A stretch of 64,000 nt of DNA from Kocuria varians (GTDB lineage: Bacteria; Actinomycetota; Actinomycetes; Actinomycetales; Micrococcaceae), in assembly GCF_006539885.1 (NCBI RefSeq), contig NZ_BJNW01000002.1, positions 124,001 to 188,000 of the forward strand, given 5' to 3'. How positions within the stretch are numbered: position 1 is the first letter of the stretch; every line of letters starts with the position of its first letter. This document shows positions 1 to 7,966 of this stretch, piece after piece. A program made the position numbers and the translations under genes. The notes under the pieces are model-generated. The model did no database searches, was not told the DNA's origin, and saw only the letters and a program-made list of their open reading frames with translations.

Positions 1-1
1 C

Positions 2-775
2 GTGCCGCGCACCCGGCTCACGGTCGCCCTGCTCGGACTGGTGCTGCCCGTCCTGCTGCTGCTCGTGTGGCACCTCCTGTCCACGAACGGCTTCTACTCC
101 CCTGTGCAGCTCCCGCAGCCCTCGGCCGTCCTCGGCGCCGGGTGGGAGCTGCTGCGCAGCGGTGACCTGTGGGTGCACGTGGGGATCTCCACCCAGCGCG
201 TGGTCGTAGGATTCATGCTCGGCAGCGCCCTGGGCCTCGCCGTCGGCGCCCTGGTGGGACTCTCCCCGTGGGCGCGGATCCTCGCCGGGCCCACCGTCGG
301 AGCCCTGCGCGCGGTACCGTCCCTGGCCTGGGTTCCGCTGCTGCTGCTGTGGATCGGGATTGGGGAGAACTCCAAGGTGACCCTGGTGGCCATCGGCGCG
401 TTCTTCCCCGTGTACACCACGGTCTCCGCGGCGCTGCAGCACGTGGACGGGCAGATCGTCGAGGCGGCCCGCTCGTTCGGCATCCGGGGCGTCCGCCTGT
501 TCACCACCGTGCAGCTGCCCGCCGTGCTGCCCGCCGTGATCTCCGGGCTGCGTCTCGCGCTGGCCCAGGCGTGGCTGTTCCTCGTGGCCGCCGAGCTGCT
601 CGGCTCCTCCATGGGGCTCGGATTTCTGCTCACCGACTCGCAGAACAACGGTCGCACGGACCGGCTCCTGCTCGCGATCGTGCTGCTCGCCGTGCTGGGC
701 AAGCTGACAGATGCGCTGATCGGGGTCTTCGAGCGCTGGACGCAGCACCGGTGGGGCTCGGCCCCCGCCACCTGA
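2..775 (+). CDS. ABC transporter permease, SsuC/nitrate-sulfonate-taurine type (5' end at window edge)
   Basis: Inner-membrane permease of an ABC importer for sulfonate, nitrate, taurine or a similar small anion or thiamine-precursor substrate. About six hydrophobic segments are visible, and the cytoplasmic EAA loop reads VEAARSFGIRGVRLFTTVQL followed by P (residues about 156-176), which docks onto the ATPase subunit. The 257-residue length suits a complete SsuC-like protein, but the GTG start lies at base 2, so the true start could be further upstream. The ATPase and binding-protein genes are expected to the left of the window. No partner follows: the next gene is a CoA ligase after 137 bases. 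The family is clear; the substrate is not. Confidence 0.8.
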   Translation: MPRTRLTVALLGLVLPVLLLLVWHLLSTNGFYSPVQLPQPSAVLGAGWELLRSGDLWVHVGISTQRVVVGFMLGSALGLAVGALVGLSPWARILAGPTVGALRAVPSLAWVPLLLLWIGIGENSKVTLVAIGAFFPVYTTVSAALQHVDGQIVEAARSFGIRGVRLFTTVQLPAVLPAVISGLRLALAQAWLFLVAAELLGSSMGLGFLLTDSQNNGRTDRLLLAIVLLAVLGKLTDALIGVFERWTQHRWGSAPAT

Positions 776-912
776 GCCCGGTTTCTTGTCCGGGCGGCGT
801 CGGCACCCGACGACGACGCCCGCACCCCTGAGCACGCCACCCACCCGAGGCGCGAGCCCCACGGCCGCCGCCCCCCTGACCTCCGACGGACCATGAACCA
901 GGAGACACCACG

Positions 913-3042
913 ATGACCGCGTTCGCATACACGGACCCCCACGCCCCCACCCCGAACCCCGCGCTCATCTCGGACGAGGCGCGGATCGAGTTCTGGGCGG
1001 AGCAGGCCGGCCGGCTGGACTGGGCCGAGCCGTGGCACACGACCCACCGCTTCGAGAAGCCGCGGCGCACCGGGGAGGACGAGGACGGCAATCCCACCTA
1101 CACGGTCCCGGAGATCGCGTGGTTCGAGGGCGGGAAGCTCAACGTCTCCTACAACTGCGTGGACCGTCACGTGGCGGCGGGCCGGGGCAACCACGTTGCC
1201 CTGTACTTCGAGGGCGAGCCCGGGGACCGCGCGGTCTACACGTACGCGGACCTGCAGCGCGAGGTCAGCCGAGCCGCCAACGCGCTGCTCGATCTGGGCG
1301 TGGGGCAGGGGGACCGCGTGGTCATCTACCTGCCGGTGATCCCCGAGACCGTGATCATCACCCTGGCGTGCGCGCGGATCGGCGCCGTGCACTCGCTGGT
1401 GTTCGGCGGCTTCTCCGCGGAGGCGCTGAAGTTCCGCGTGGAGGACACGGGAGCCAAGGTCCTGGTGACCACGGACGGGCAGAACCGGCGCGGTGTCGTC
1501 GTCCCCGTGAAGGCCGCCGCGGACGAAGCGTGCAGCGGCGAGAACGCGATCGAGCACGTGGTCGTGGTGCGCCGCACCTCCCGCCCCGGCCGCACGGACC
1601 TGCCGCGCGGCACCCGCGGCCTGCGCTCCAAGGACCAGGAGCTCGTGCCGTGGACGCCCGTGCGGGACGTGTGGTGGCACGAGCTGACCGCCCGCGCCTC
1701 GGACGTCCACGAGCCGCTCGCGTTCGACGCCGAGACCCCGCTGTTCATCATCTACACGTCCGGGACCACAGGGAAGCCCAAGGGCCTGGTCCACACCATG
1801 GGCGGATATCTGGTCCAGACCGCATATACCCACGCGCTCATGTTCGACCTCCTCCCGGACGTCCCGGACGCGGACGGCGTGCTGCGCCCGGACGAGCTCT
1901 CCGCCGTGAACGACTCCGCCAAGGTGGACTCGACCGTCCACTGGTGCACCGCGGACCTCGCGTGGGTCACCGCGCACACGTACGAGATCTACGGGCCCCT
2001 GGTCAACGGCGTGTCCGAGGTGATCTACGAGGGCACCCCCAACACGCCGGACTACGGCCGGCACTTCGAGGTCATCGAGCGCTACGGCGTGACCAACTAC
2101 TACACTGCGCCCACCCTGATCCGCGCGCTCATGGGCGCGTTCCCCAGGGGCCTGCCGCCGGTCTACAACCTCTCGTCCATCCGCCTGCTCGGCTCCGTGG
2201 GCGAGTCCATCAACCCCGAGGCGTGGCGCTGGCTGCGCGCGCAGGTGGGCCGGGACGAGGTGCCCTTCGTGGACACGTGGTGGCAGTCCGAGACGGGTTC
2301 GTGCGTGGCCTCGCCGCGACCGCACGACCCGCAGTTCGCGCCTCCCGGCACGTTCGACGACGCCGCCCCGCGCACCTCCCCGAAGCCCGGTTGCGTCACG
2401 CGCGCGGTCCCGGGGGTCTCGCTGCGCGTGGTGGACGAGGATGGCACGGAGGTCGCCCCGGGGCTGCAGGGCTTCGCGGTGGTGGACAAGATCGGCCCGT
2501 CCATGGCGCGAACGGTGTGGAAGGACCCGCAGCGCTTCCTCAGCTCCTACTGGGCGGCGTACGGCGAGCGCGGCTGGTTCCTCGCCGGGGACGGCGCCCG
2601 CGCGGACGAGGAGGGGGACCTCTACATCCTGGGGCGCGTGGACGACGTCATCAACGTGTCCGGGCACCGGCTGTCGACCATCGAGATCGAGTCCGCACTG
2701 GTGACCCACCCTCACGTGGTGGAAGCCGGCGCCACCCCGGTGACGGACGCGGTCACCGGTCACGCGGTGCTCGCGTACGTGGTGCTGACTCGCGCCGCGC
2801 TGGACCTGTCCCCGGAGGAGGTCCGCGACGAGCTGCGGGCGCACGTGGCCCGGGAGATCGGTCCGATCGCCAAGCCCCGGGAAGTCATCGCGGTGCCGGA
2901 CCTGCCCAAGACCCGCTCCGGGAAGATCACCCGGCGCCTGCTGGGCCAGCTCTACGAGGGCGCGCCGCTGGGCGACCGCTCGTCGCTGCAGAACGAGGAG
3001 GCGCTCGACGCGATCGCGGCCGTCCTGGCCGCACGCAGGTAG
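913..3042 (+). CDS. acs: AMP-forming acetate--CoA ligase (acetyl-CoA synthetase family)
   Basis: Cytosolic enzyme that makes acetyl-CoA from acetate, ATP and CoA through an acetyl-adenylate. The phosphate-binding signature YTSGTTGKPKG lies at about residue 281, WWQSETG (the Trp that limits the pocket to short acyl groups) at about 456, and PKTRSGK with catalytic, typically acetylatable Lys671 near the C-terminus. At 709 residues it is longer than the usual 640-660. The extra length includes an Arg-rich stretch around 215-240, and the segment after WWQSETG departs from the canonical WWQTETGG, so a propionate or other short-acid preference is possible. ATG follows an AGGAG-like site (CAGGAGACACC). 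The acetate theme recurs in aceA/ramB and the ketone-body genes of this window. Confidence 0.85.
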   Translation: MTAFAYTDPHAPTPNPALISDEARIEFWAEQAGRLDWAEPWHTTHRFEKPRRTGEDEDGNPTYTVPEIAWFEGGKLNVSYNCVDRHVAAGRGNHVALYFEGEPGDRAVYTYADLQREVSRAANALLDLGVGQGDRVVIYLPVIPETVIITLACARIGAVHSLVFGGFSAEALKFRVEDTGAKVLVTTDGQNRRGVVVPVKAAADEACSGENAIEHVVVVRRTSRPGRTDLPRGTRGLRSKDQELVPWTPVRDVWWHELTARASDVHEPLAFDAETPLFIIYTSGTTGKPKGLVHTMGGYLVQTAYTHALMFDLLPDVPDADGVLRPDELSAVNDSAKVDSTVHWCTADLAWVTAHTYEIYGPLVNGVSEVIYEGTPNTPDYGRHFEVIERYGVTNYYTAPTLIRALMGAFPRGLPPVYNLSSIRLLGSVGESINPEAWRWLRAQVGRDEVPFVDTWWQSETGSCVASPRPHDPQFAPPGTFDDAAPRTSPKPGCVTRAVPGVSLRVVDEDGTEVAPGLQGFAVVDKIGPSMARTVWKDPQRFLSSYWAAYGERGWFLAGDGARADEEGDLYILGRVDDVINVSGHRLSTIEIESALVTHPHVVEAGATPVTDAVTGHAVLAYVVLTRAALDLSPEEVRDELRAHVAREIGPIAKPREVIAVPDLPKTRSGKITRRLLGQLYEGAPLGDRSSLQNEEALDAIAAVLAARR

Positions 3043-3102
3043 CCGCGAGGCAATGACAGCGTGTGACCCCCGGAACTGAGCCACTGCGCAGGAGCTTCTA
3101 GG

Positions 3103-4062
3103 ATGGAACCGATGAATCCCGCCACCCCCTCCTCACGAGAGCGCCCCACGCCGTCCGCCGCGGAACCCGCGGAGGACGACGCCGCCGACTCCCGTACCGT
3201 GTGGCAGCGCACCGTGGGGGCGGCGTCGAACCCGGACCTGAAGCTCGCGATGGCCGCCTCCGGGGCCGCGCTGAGCCTCTTCACCGTGGGGCACATGGCC
3301 GGGAACATACAGGTCTACCTGGGCCGGGAGCGGTTCAACGGCTACGCCCGCATGCTGCGCACCGCCGGTGCGCCGGTCCTGCCGCGCAACACCGTGCTGT
3401 GGGTGGCGCGCGTGGGACTGCTCGCGAGCGCCGGGGTGCACGTGGTCGCGGGGACCGAGCTGACGGTGCGCAGCATGCGCGCCGAGGGCCGCACGATTTC
3501 CGGGACGCTGCGCCAGGTCACGCGCGGGCTCGCCGCCCTCGCGGAGAGGGCGCCCTCGCTCCGCGGGCCCGGCGGAGCAGCGCAGGGGCGCTCCGCGGAG
3601 TACTGGAAGGCCCCGTTCGACGGCGCCTTCCTGCCCGGCACCCTCGACGCCCGTGGGCCGCGGCGTCGTCCCCGGGGCCGACGCCGCACACTCCCCCAGG
3701 TCGTCGCCCGCTCCATGCGCTCCACCGGCGCGGTGCTCGGCCTGTTCGTGACCTACCACGTGCTGGACCTCACCACGGGCACCCGCCCGGCCGCGACCCG
3801 TTCGTTCGAGCACGGGGACGCCTACGGGAACCTCGTCGCGAGCCTCTCCCGGCCCGTGACCGCGGCGTTCTACGCGGCGTCGATGGCCGCGCTGGCCGGG
3901 CACATGGTCCACGGCCTGCGCACCGCGGCCCTGGACACCGGACTCACCGGGACCGCGCAGCGCGTGCACCGGGTGGACGCGGCCGCGAAGGCCGTGGGCG
4001 CCGTCGTCGCCCTCGGCAACGTGAGTATTCCCGTGGCCGTACAGATCAAGGTGGTGCGCTGA
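3103..4062 (+). CDS. sdhC: Succinate dehydrogenase/fumarate reductase cytochrome b subunit (single-subunit type)
   Basis: Membrane anchor of a non-classical (type B) complex II, carrying di-heme cytochrome b and the quinone site. About five membrane segments are visible with histidines placed as in the family: TVGHMAGN (TM1), GVHVVAG (TM2), TYHVLDL (TM3/4) and GHMVHGL (last part). The 319 residues exceed the usual 220-260, because an Arg/Pro-rich linker of about 50 residues (roughly 150-205) sits between the second and third helices. GGAGC stands 8 bases before the ATG. Its stop overlaps the start of the iron-sulfur subunit gene (TGATG), so they are translationally coupled. The expected flavoprotein gene sdhA, normally between these two, is absent (see findings). 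Confidence 0.82.
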   Translation: MEPMNPATPSSRERPTPSAAEPAEDDAADSRTVWQRTVGAASNPDLKLAMAASGAALSLFTVGHMAGNIQVYLGRERFNGYARMLRTAGAPVLPRNTVLWVARVGLLASAGVHVVAGTELTVRSMRAEGRTISGTLRQVTRGLAALAERAPSLRGPGGAAQGRSAEYWKAPFDGAFLPGTLDARGPRRRPRGRRRTLPQVVARSMRSTGAVLGLFVTYHVLDLTTGTRPAATRSFEHGDAYGNLVASLSRPVTAAFYAASMAALAGHMVHGLRTAALDTGLTGTAQRVHRVDAAAKAVGAVVALGNVSIPVAVQIKVVR

Positions 4063-4778
4063 TGCTGCTCTCCGTCCACGTCTGGCGCCAGCCGGACGCC
4101 GAGGCCCCGGGCGGCTTCGAGACCGTCCATCCGGTGGAGGCGCGCGAGGACATGAGCATCCTCGAGCTGCTGGACGCCGTGAACGAGACCCTGCAGCGCC
4201 AGGGCGACGACCCCGTGAGCTTCGACGACGGCTGCCGCGAGGGCATCTGCGGCAAGTGCGGCGTGACCGTGGACGGCGTGCCGCACGGGCCGGACCGCAA
4301 CAGGGCCTCGTGTATGCAGTCCCTGAACGCGTACCGGGACGGTGACGAGATCTTCATCGAGCCCATGCGCGCGGGCGCGCTGCCGGTGAAGAAGGACCTG
4401 GCCGTGGACAAGAAGTCCCTGCGCCGGGTCGCCAAGGAGGCCAAGTTCCCGGTGGCCATGAAGGCGCTGAACACCGCCGGGTGCATCAGCTGCGGTGCGT
4501 GCATCGCCGCGTGCCCCAACGGCTCCGGGCAGCTGTTCGTGGGCACCATGCTCAAGCACCTGCCGCCGCTGGCCAAGACCGCGGAGGAGCGGGACGAGCG
4601 CGCCGCCAAGGTCCTGGACGCCTCCGAACAGGAGTTCGGGCCGTGCTCGCTGCTGGGCGACTGCACGGAGGTGTGCCCCGCGGGGCTGCCGCTGCAGAAC
4701 CTCAACTCGGTGACCCGGGAGAACCTGCACCGCCGCTTCCCGGACCGCTACCCAGCACCCGAGGGCCCCGAGCAGTAG
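4062..4778 (+). CDS. sdhB: Succinate dehydrogenase/fumarate reductase iron-sulfur subunit
   Basis: Electron-transfer subunit of complex II, bridging flavoprotein and cytochrome b. The 238-residue product has the plant-ferredoxin [2Fe-2S] ligands in CREGICGKC plus a later Cys (RASCMQ), the [4Fe-4S] motif CISCGACIAACP and the [3Fe-4S] motif CSLLGDCTEVCP, in the normal order. The ATG at 4062 overlaps the cytochrome b stop by one base, so no separate ribosome site is needed. Both proteins need an SdhA/FrdA flavoprotein to work; none is in the window, so it must be encoded elsewhere or this pair is a remnant. The iron-sulfur ligands are intact, which argues against decay of this subunit. Confidence 0.9.
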   Translation: MLLSVHVWRQPDAEAPGGFETVHPVEAREDMSILELLDAVNETLQRQGDDPVSFDDGCREGICGKCGVTVDGVPHGPDRNRASCMQSLNAYRDGDEIFIEPMRAGALPVKKDLAVDKKSLRRVAKEAKFPVAMKALNTAGCISCGACIAACPNGSGQLFVGTMLKHLPPLAKTAEERDERAAKVLDASEQEFGPCSLLGDCTEVCPAGLPLQNLNSVTRENLHRRFPDRYPAPEGPEQ

Positions 4779-4892
4779 TAGTCGCGCAGGAGCCACCGTG
4801 CAGGGACAGGCCCGCAGGAGCGGCCCGCAGACGCAGCCGCGCGGCGTCACACTGGTTTGTGGCCGCCCCTGGGAGCACCCCACAATGGGGAC

Positions 4893-4986
4893 ACCATCCC
4901 GAGCGGCCGAGAGACCTGGATCGACGACGCCGCAGCAACCCGCAGCGCCCGGCCGGCTGCACGGTGCTACCGCCAGGACCGATGGA
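4893..4986 (+). promoter_or_regulatory. SAM riboswitch (SAM-I/SAM-IV core) upstream of metY
   Basis: RNA element that senses S-adenosylmethionine and should turn metY off when SAM is plentiful. The closing P1 stem pairs CCATC (4894-4898) with GATGG (4981-4985). Inside are the family landmarks GAGCGGCCGAGAGACCTGG, GCAGCAACC and GGTGCTA...CCAG. It lies 64 bases before the metY start, and a second copy of the same architecture stands before the MetE-like gene at 36584. SAM-I and SAM-IV share this core; I cannot separate them by eye. The loop carries an exact GACGACGCCGC, the intergenic 11-mer of this genome. Confidence 0.85.
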
Positions 4987-5050
4987 GCGTTCGCACTCGC
5001 TGCAACAGTTTCACCGCGGGAGTCACTGCGCAGGCCGATCAGGAGGTTCC

Positions 5051-6478
5051 ATGGCCGAGCACCAGTTCGGTTTCCGCACCCGGGCCCTGCACGCCGGAGG
5101 CACCCCGGACGCCGAGCACGGCGCCCGTTCCGTGCCGATCTACCAGACCAGCTCGTTCGTCTTCAAGGACGCGGACGACGCCGCCAACCTCTTCGCGCTG
5201 CAGAAGTACGGCAACATCTACTCGCGGATCGGCAACCCCACCGTGGCGGCATTGGAGGAGCGCATCGCGTCCCTCGAGGGCGGGATCGGCGCCGTGGCCA
5301 CCGCGTCCGGCATGGCGGCGGAGTTCATCACGTTCGCCGCGCTGTGCGGGCAGGGCGACCACGTGGTGGCCTCCTCGCAGCTCTACGGCGGCACGGTCAC
5401 CCAGCTGGACGTGACCCTGCGGCGCTTCGGCGTCGAGACCACCTTCGTGCCCGGCACGGACCCCGCGGACTACCGGGCCGCCATGACGGAGAGCACCAAG
5501 GCCGTGTACACGGAGCTCGTGGCGAACCCCTCGGGCGAGATCGCGGACCTGGAGGGCCTAGCGGAGGTCGCGCACGAGGCAGGTGTGCCGCTGATCGTGG
5601 ACGCCACCCTGAACACCCCGTACCTGTGCCGCCCGTTCGAGCACGGCGCGGACATCGTCATCCACTCGGTCACCAAGTTCCTGGGCGGGCACGGCAACAC
5701 CCTGGGCGGCGTGGTCGTGGAGTCCGGGCGCTTCGACTGGGGCAACGGCAAGTTCCCGGCCATGACCGAGCCGGTCCCCTCCTACAACAACGTCTCGTGG
5801 TGGGGGAACTTCGGCGAGTACGGCTTCCTCACCAAGCTGCGCTCCGAGCAGCTGCGGGACATCGGCCCCGCGCTGACCCCGCAGGCCGCGTGGAACCTAC
5901 TGCAGGGCGTGGAGACGCTGCCCCAGCGCATGGACGCCCACGTGGGCAACGCGCGCGAGGTGGTGCGGTGGCTGAGCACCGACCCGCGCATCTCCTACGT
6001 GACCTACGCCGGGCTCCAGGACCACCCCCACCACGACCGCGCGCAGAAGTACCTGCCCCACGGGGTGGGCTCGGTCTTCGCGTTCGGCGTGGCCGGCACG
6101 GACGAGCTGAGCGGGCGTGAGGTGGGCGCACGGTTCATCAGCGCCCTGCAGCTGGCCTCCCACCTGGCCAACATCGGCGACGCCCGCACCCTCGTGCTGC
6201 ACCCGGCCTCCACCACCCACCAGCAGCTGAGTTCGGAGCAGCTCGCCGCCGGTGGCGTGAAGGAGGACCTGATCCGCATCTCGGTGGGTCTCGAGGACCC
6301 GGCGGACATCATCTGGGACCTGGACCAGGCACTGACCGCGGCCAGCGGCGGGGACCGGGACGGCGGCGTCGTCGCCACCCCGCAGGCGGTCCGCGAGGAC
6401 GCCGCCGGGCAGAGCCTGGACCAGGAGAACAGCGCCGCGGCCTGCGCCGTGGGCACGGACGAAGGAGGACGGGCATGA
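5051..6478 (+). CDS. metY: Bifunctional O-acetylhomoserine/O-acetylserine sulfhydrylase
   Basis: PLP enzyme that makes homocysteine directly from O-acetylhomoserine and sulfide (also cysteine from O-acetylserine), in the cytosol. The Cys/Met-metabolism fold is recognisable: RALHAGGTPD at the N-terminus, the YSRIGNPT substrate loop near residue 57, and the Schiff-base Lys209 in SVTKFLGGHGNT. The last 45 residues are a low-complexity tail beyond the normal end. A strong AGGAGG stands 5 bases before the ATG. The SAM riboswitch upstream gives methionine control. The downstream CoA-binding-protein gene overlaps its stop by 4 bases (ATGA), so the two form an operon. Confidence 0.93.
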   Translation: MAEHQFGFRTRALHAGGTPDAEHGARSVPIYQTSSFVFKDADDAANLFALQKYGNIYSRIGNPTVAALEERIASLEGGIGAVATASGMAAEFITFAALCGQGDHVVASSQLYGGTVTQLDVTLRRFGVETTFVPGTDPADYRAAMTESTKAVYTELVANPSGEIADLEGLAEVAHEAGVPLIVDATLNTPYLCRPFEHGADIVIHSVTKFLGGHGNTLGGVVVESGRFDWGNGKFPAMTEPVPSYNNVSWWGNFGEYGFLTKLRSEQLRDIGPALTPQAAWNLLQGVETLPQRMDAHVGNAREVVRWLSTDPRISYVTYAGLQDHPHHDRAQKYLPHGVGSVFAFGVAGTDELSGREVGARFISALQLASHLANIGDARTLVLHPASTTHQQLSSEQLAAGGVKEDLIRISVGLEDPADIIWDLDQALTAASGGDRDGGVVATPQAVREDAAGQSLDQENSAAACAVGTDEGGRA

Positions 6479-6966
6479 GCACCGCACGCACCTGGGTGGG
6501 CCCCAGCGCCCCCGAACGGCTCGGCATCCTGCGCGGCACCCGCTCCGTGGCGATCGTGGGCATGTCCAACAAGCCCTCGCGCGCGAGCTACTTCGTGGCC
6601 ACCTACCTGCGCTCCTCGAGCCCGTACCGCGTGTACTTCGTGAACCCGGTGCTGGACGAGGTGCTGGGCGAGAAGGTCTACCCGTCCCTGGCGGCGCTGC
6701 CGGAGGTCCCGGACCTCGTGGACGTGTTCCGCAAGGACGCGGACCTGCCCGGCGTGGCCCAGGAGGCCGTGGACGTGGGCGCGAAGACCCTGTGGCTGCA
6801 GCTCGGCTCCTGGAACGAGGACGCCGCCGCGATCGCCGAGAACGCCGGGCTCGACGTGGTCATGGACCGCTGCGTGAAGATCGAGCACGCGCGCTTCCAC
6901 GGCGGCCTGCACCTGGCCGGCTTCAACACCGGGGTGGTCTCCTCGAGGCGCCAGGTCCTGGCGTAG
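6475..6966 (+). CDS. CoA-binding (CoA_binding_2, Rossmann) protein
   Basis: Small cytosolic protein of 163 residues with a succinyl-CoA-synthetase-alpha-like nucleotide/CoA-binding fold: VAIVGMSNKPSRAS near residue 23 as the glycine-rich loop, then YFVNPV and the LVDVFRK strand, ending in DRCVKIEH. Family members bind CoA, but their physiological role is unknown. It is translationally coupled to metY (start inside the metY stop) and so shares its riboswitch; an association with sulfur or CoA-thiol chemistry is inference from that linkage. This metY neighbour arrangement is common in actinobacteria as far as I recall. The gene is followed by a strong hairpin. Confidence 0.85.
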   Translation: MSTARTWVGPSAPERLGILRGTRSVAIVGMSNKPSRASYFVATYLRSSSPYRVYFVNPVLDEVLGEKVYPSLAALPEVPDLVDVFRKDADLPGVAQEAVDVGAKTLWLQLGSWNEDAAAIAENAGLDVVMDRCVKIEHARFHGGLHLAGFNTGVVSSRRQVLA

Positions 6967-6984
6967 CTGCACCGTCCGCGGACG

Positions 6985-7027
6985 ACGACGCCGCGGGGCC
7001 CGGTTCTGCCGCGCCCCGCGGCGTCGT
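6985..7027 (+). terminator. 15-bp perfect inverted repeat after the metY operon
   Basis: ACGACGCCGCGGGGC (6985-6999) pairs exactly with 7013-7027 around a 13-base loop. It starts 18 bases after the stop of the CoA-binding gene. No U-tract follows, as is usual for GC-rich actinobacterial terminators. The stem is built on the GACGACGCCGC/GCGGCGTCGTC motif repeated throughout the window. It could also serve the converging gene on the other strand, which ends at 7139. Confidence 0.65.
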
Positions 7028-7138
7028 GTTCCGGGGCCATTCCCCTGGGCGGGGCCGTGAGGCACGGCCGAGCGGGGCGCGTCCTCACCGCGGCCCACGC
7101 CGCCCGGCTCGCCGCGCGCGCGGGCCGGGTTCCGGGGT

Positions 7139-7702
7139 TCAACCCAGCCGCAGCACCGCAGCCACGCGCTCCCAGCCCTGGGACGCGCGCCCGGGGACCT
7201 CGGCCTCCGGGACCACGGTGTAGAGGCGCTGGGCGTCCGCCAGGAACGCCTCGTTCGCCATGGACGACACCAGGGGGTCCAGCACCTCCGCGGGGTCCCG
7301 TTCCTGGTCCTGGTCCGCGACGAGCGGCCCCATGAACGCCACGTCCCCCTGCACGGACAGGGTGGAGTGCGCGACCGGGCGGCCCCACTCGTCCACCTCG
7401 AAGCGCGAGTACCCGCCCATGGGTGCGTCGAACATCCCGGCGTCCCCGGGGAAGCTTAGCCCGCGGTCCAGCTCCTCCACCCCGCCCGAGAGCAGGGCGT
7501 CCGTGGCCGTCACGGTCCGGCCGGCGGCGGCAAGGGCCTCACGGACCTCGTCCAGCTGCTCCGGCGCGCACACGAGCACCACGCCGTCCCCGGCGGGAAC
7601 GGTGCCGTCCCAGGCCTGCACGCTGTGCTGCGCGGCGTCCTCGAGGATCTCGTCCCACCCGGCGGACCACTCCGCCAGGTCCGTCTCCCACTGCCGTGCC
7701 AT
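7139..7702 (-). CDS. Hypothetical protein
   Basis: Unrecognised acidic soluble protein of 187 residues. I chose the ATG at 7702 because GAGGAGG stands before it; the upstream in-frame extension is low-complexity and reads through a GC hairpin. No signal peptide or membrane segment is visible. The N-terminal third (WETDLAEWSAGWDEILEDAA) looks helical, the middle has DGVVLVCAPEQLDEVREALA resembling an alpha/beta unit, and Gly/Asp-rich stretches follow. It converges on the metY operon and diverges from the transporter at 7967. I see no catalytic motif and assign no function. Confidence 0.6.
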   Translation of the reverse strand: MARQWETDLAEWSAGWDEILEDAAQHSVQAWDGTVPAGDGVVLVCAPEQLDEVREALAAAGRTVTATDALLSGGVEELDRGLSFPGDAGMFDAPMGGYSRFEVDEWGRPVAHSTLSVQGDVAFMGPLVADQDQERDPAEVLDPLVSSMANEAFLADAQRLYTVVPEAEVPGRASQGWERVAAVLRLG

Positions 7703-7966
7703 CTCCGGGTCCTCCTCGCGCGCTGTCCAGAACGTGGGGTGCCGAGCACCCCACGACGACTCGCACCGAGTATGCCACCGCGCGCCCGGCCGGGCCTCGG
7801 CACCCGGCCCCGCGGGGACCGGACCGGGAGCGACGACGGCGCCCCGCGGCGTCGTCGGCCTCACACCGTCTCCCGGCCCGGCGCGCCGATTTTCTATGCT
7901 TGGCCGGTAAGAGTTTCCGCGAGGAACACATCCGACAGACCCCACCGCTCACGAGGAGTCGCGTTC

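Noticed and set aside
94-3084. 996-codon open frame on the minus strand across the permease and acetyl-CoA synthetase genes
   Set aside because: Shadow of the high-GC plus-strand genes: repetitive Arg/Val/His/Gly composition, no ribosome site, and the plus strand has full family motifs.
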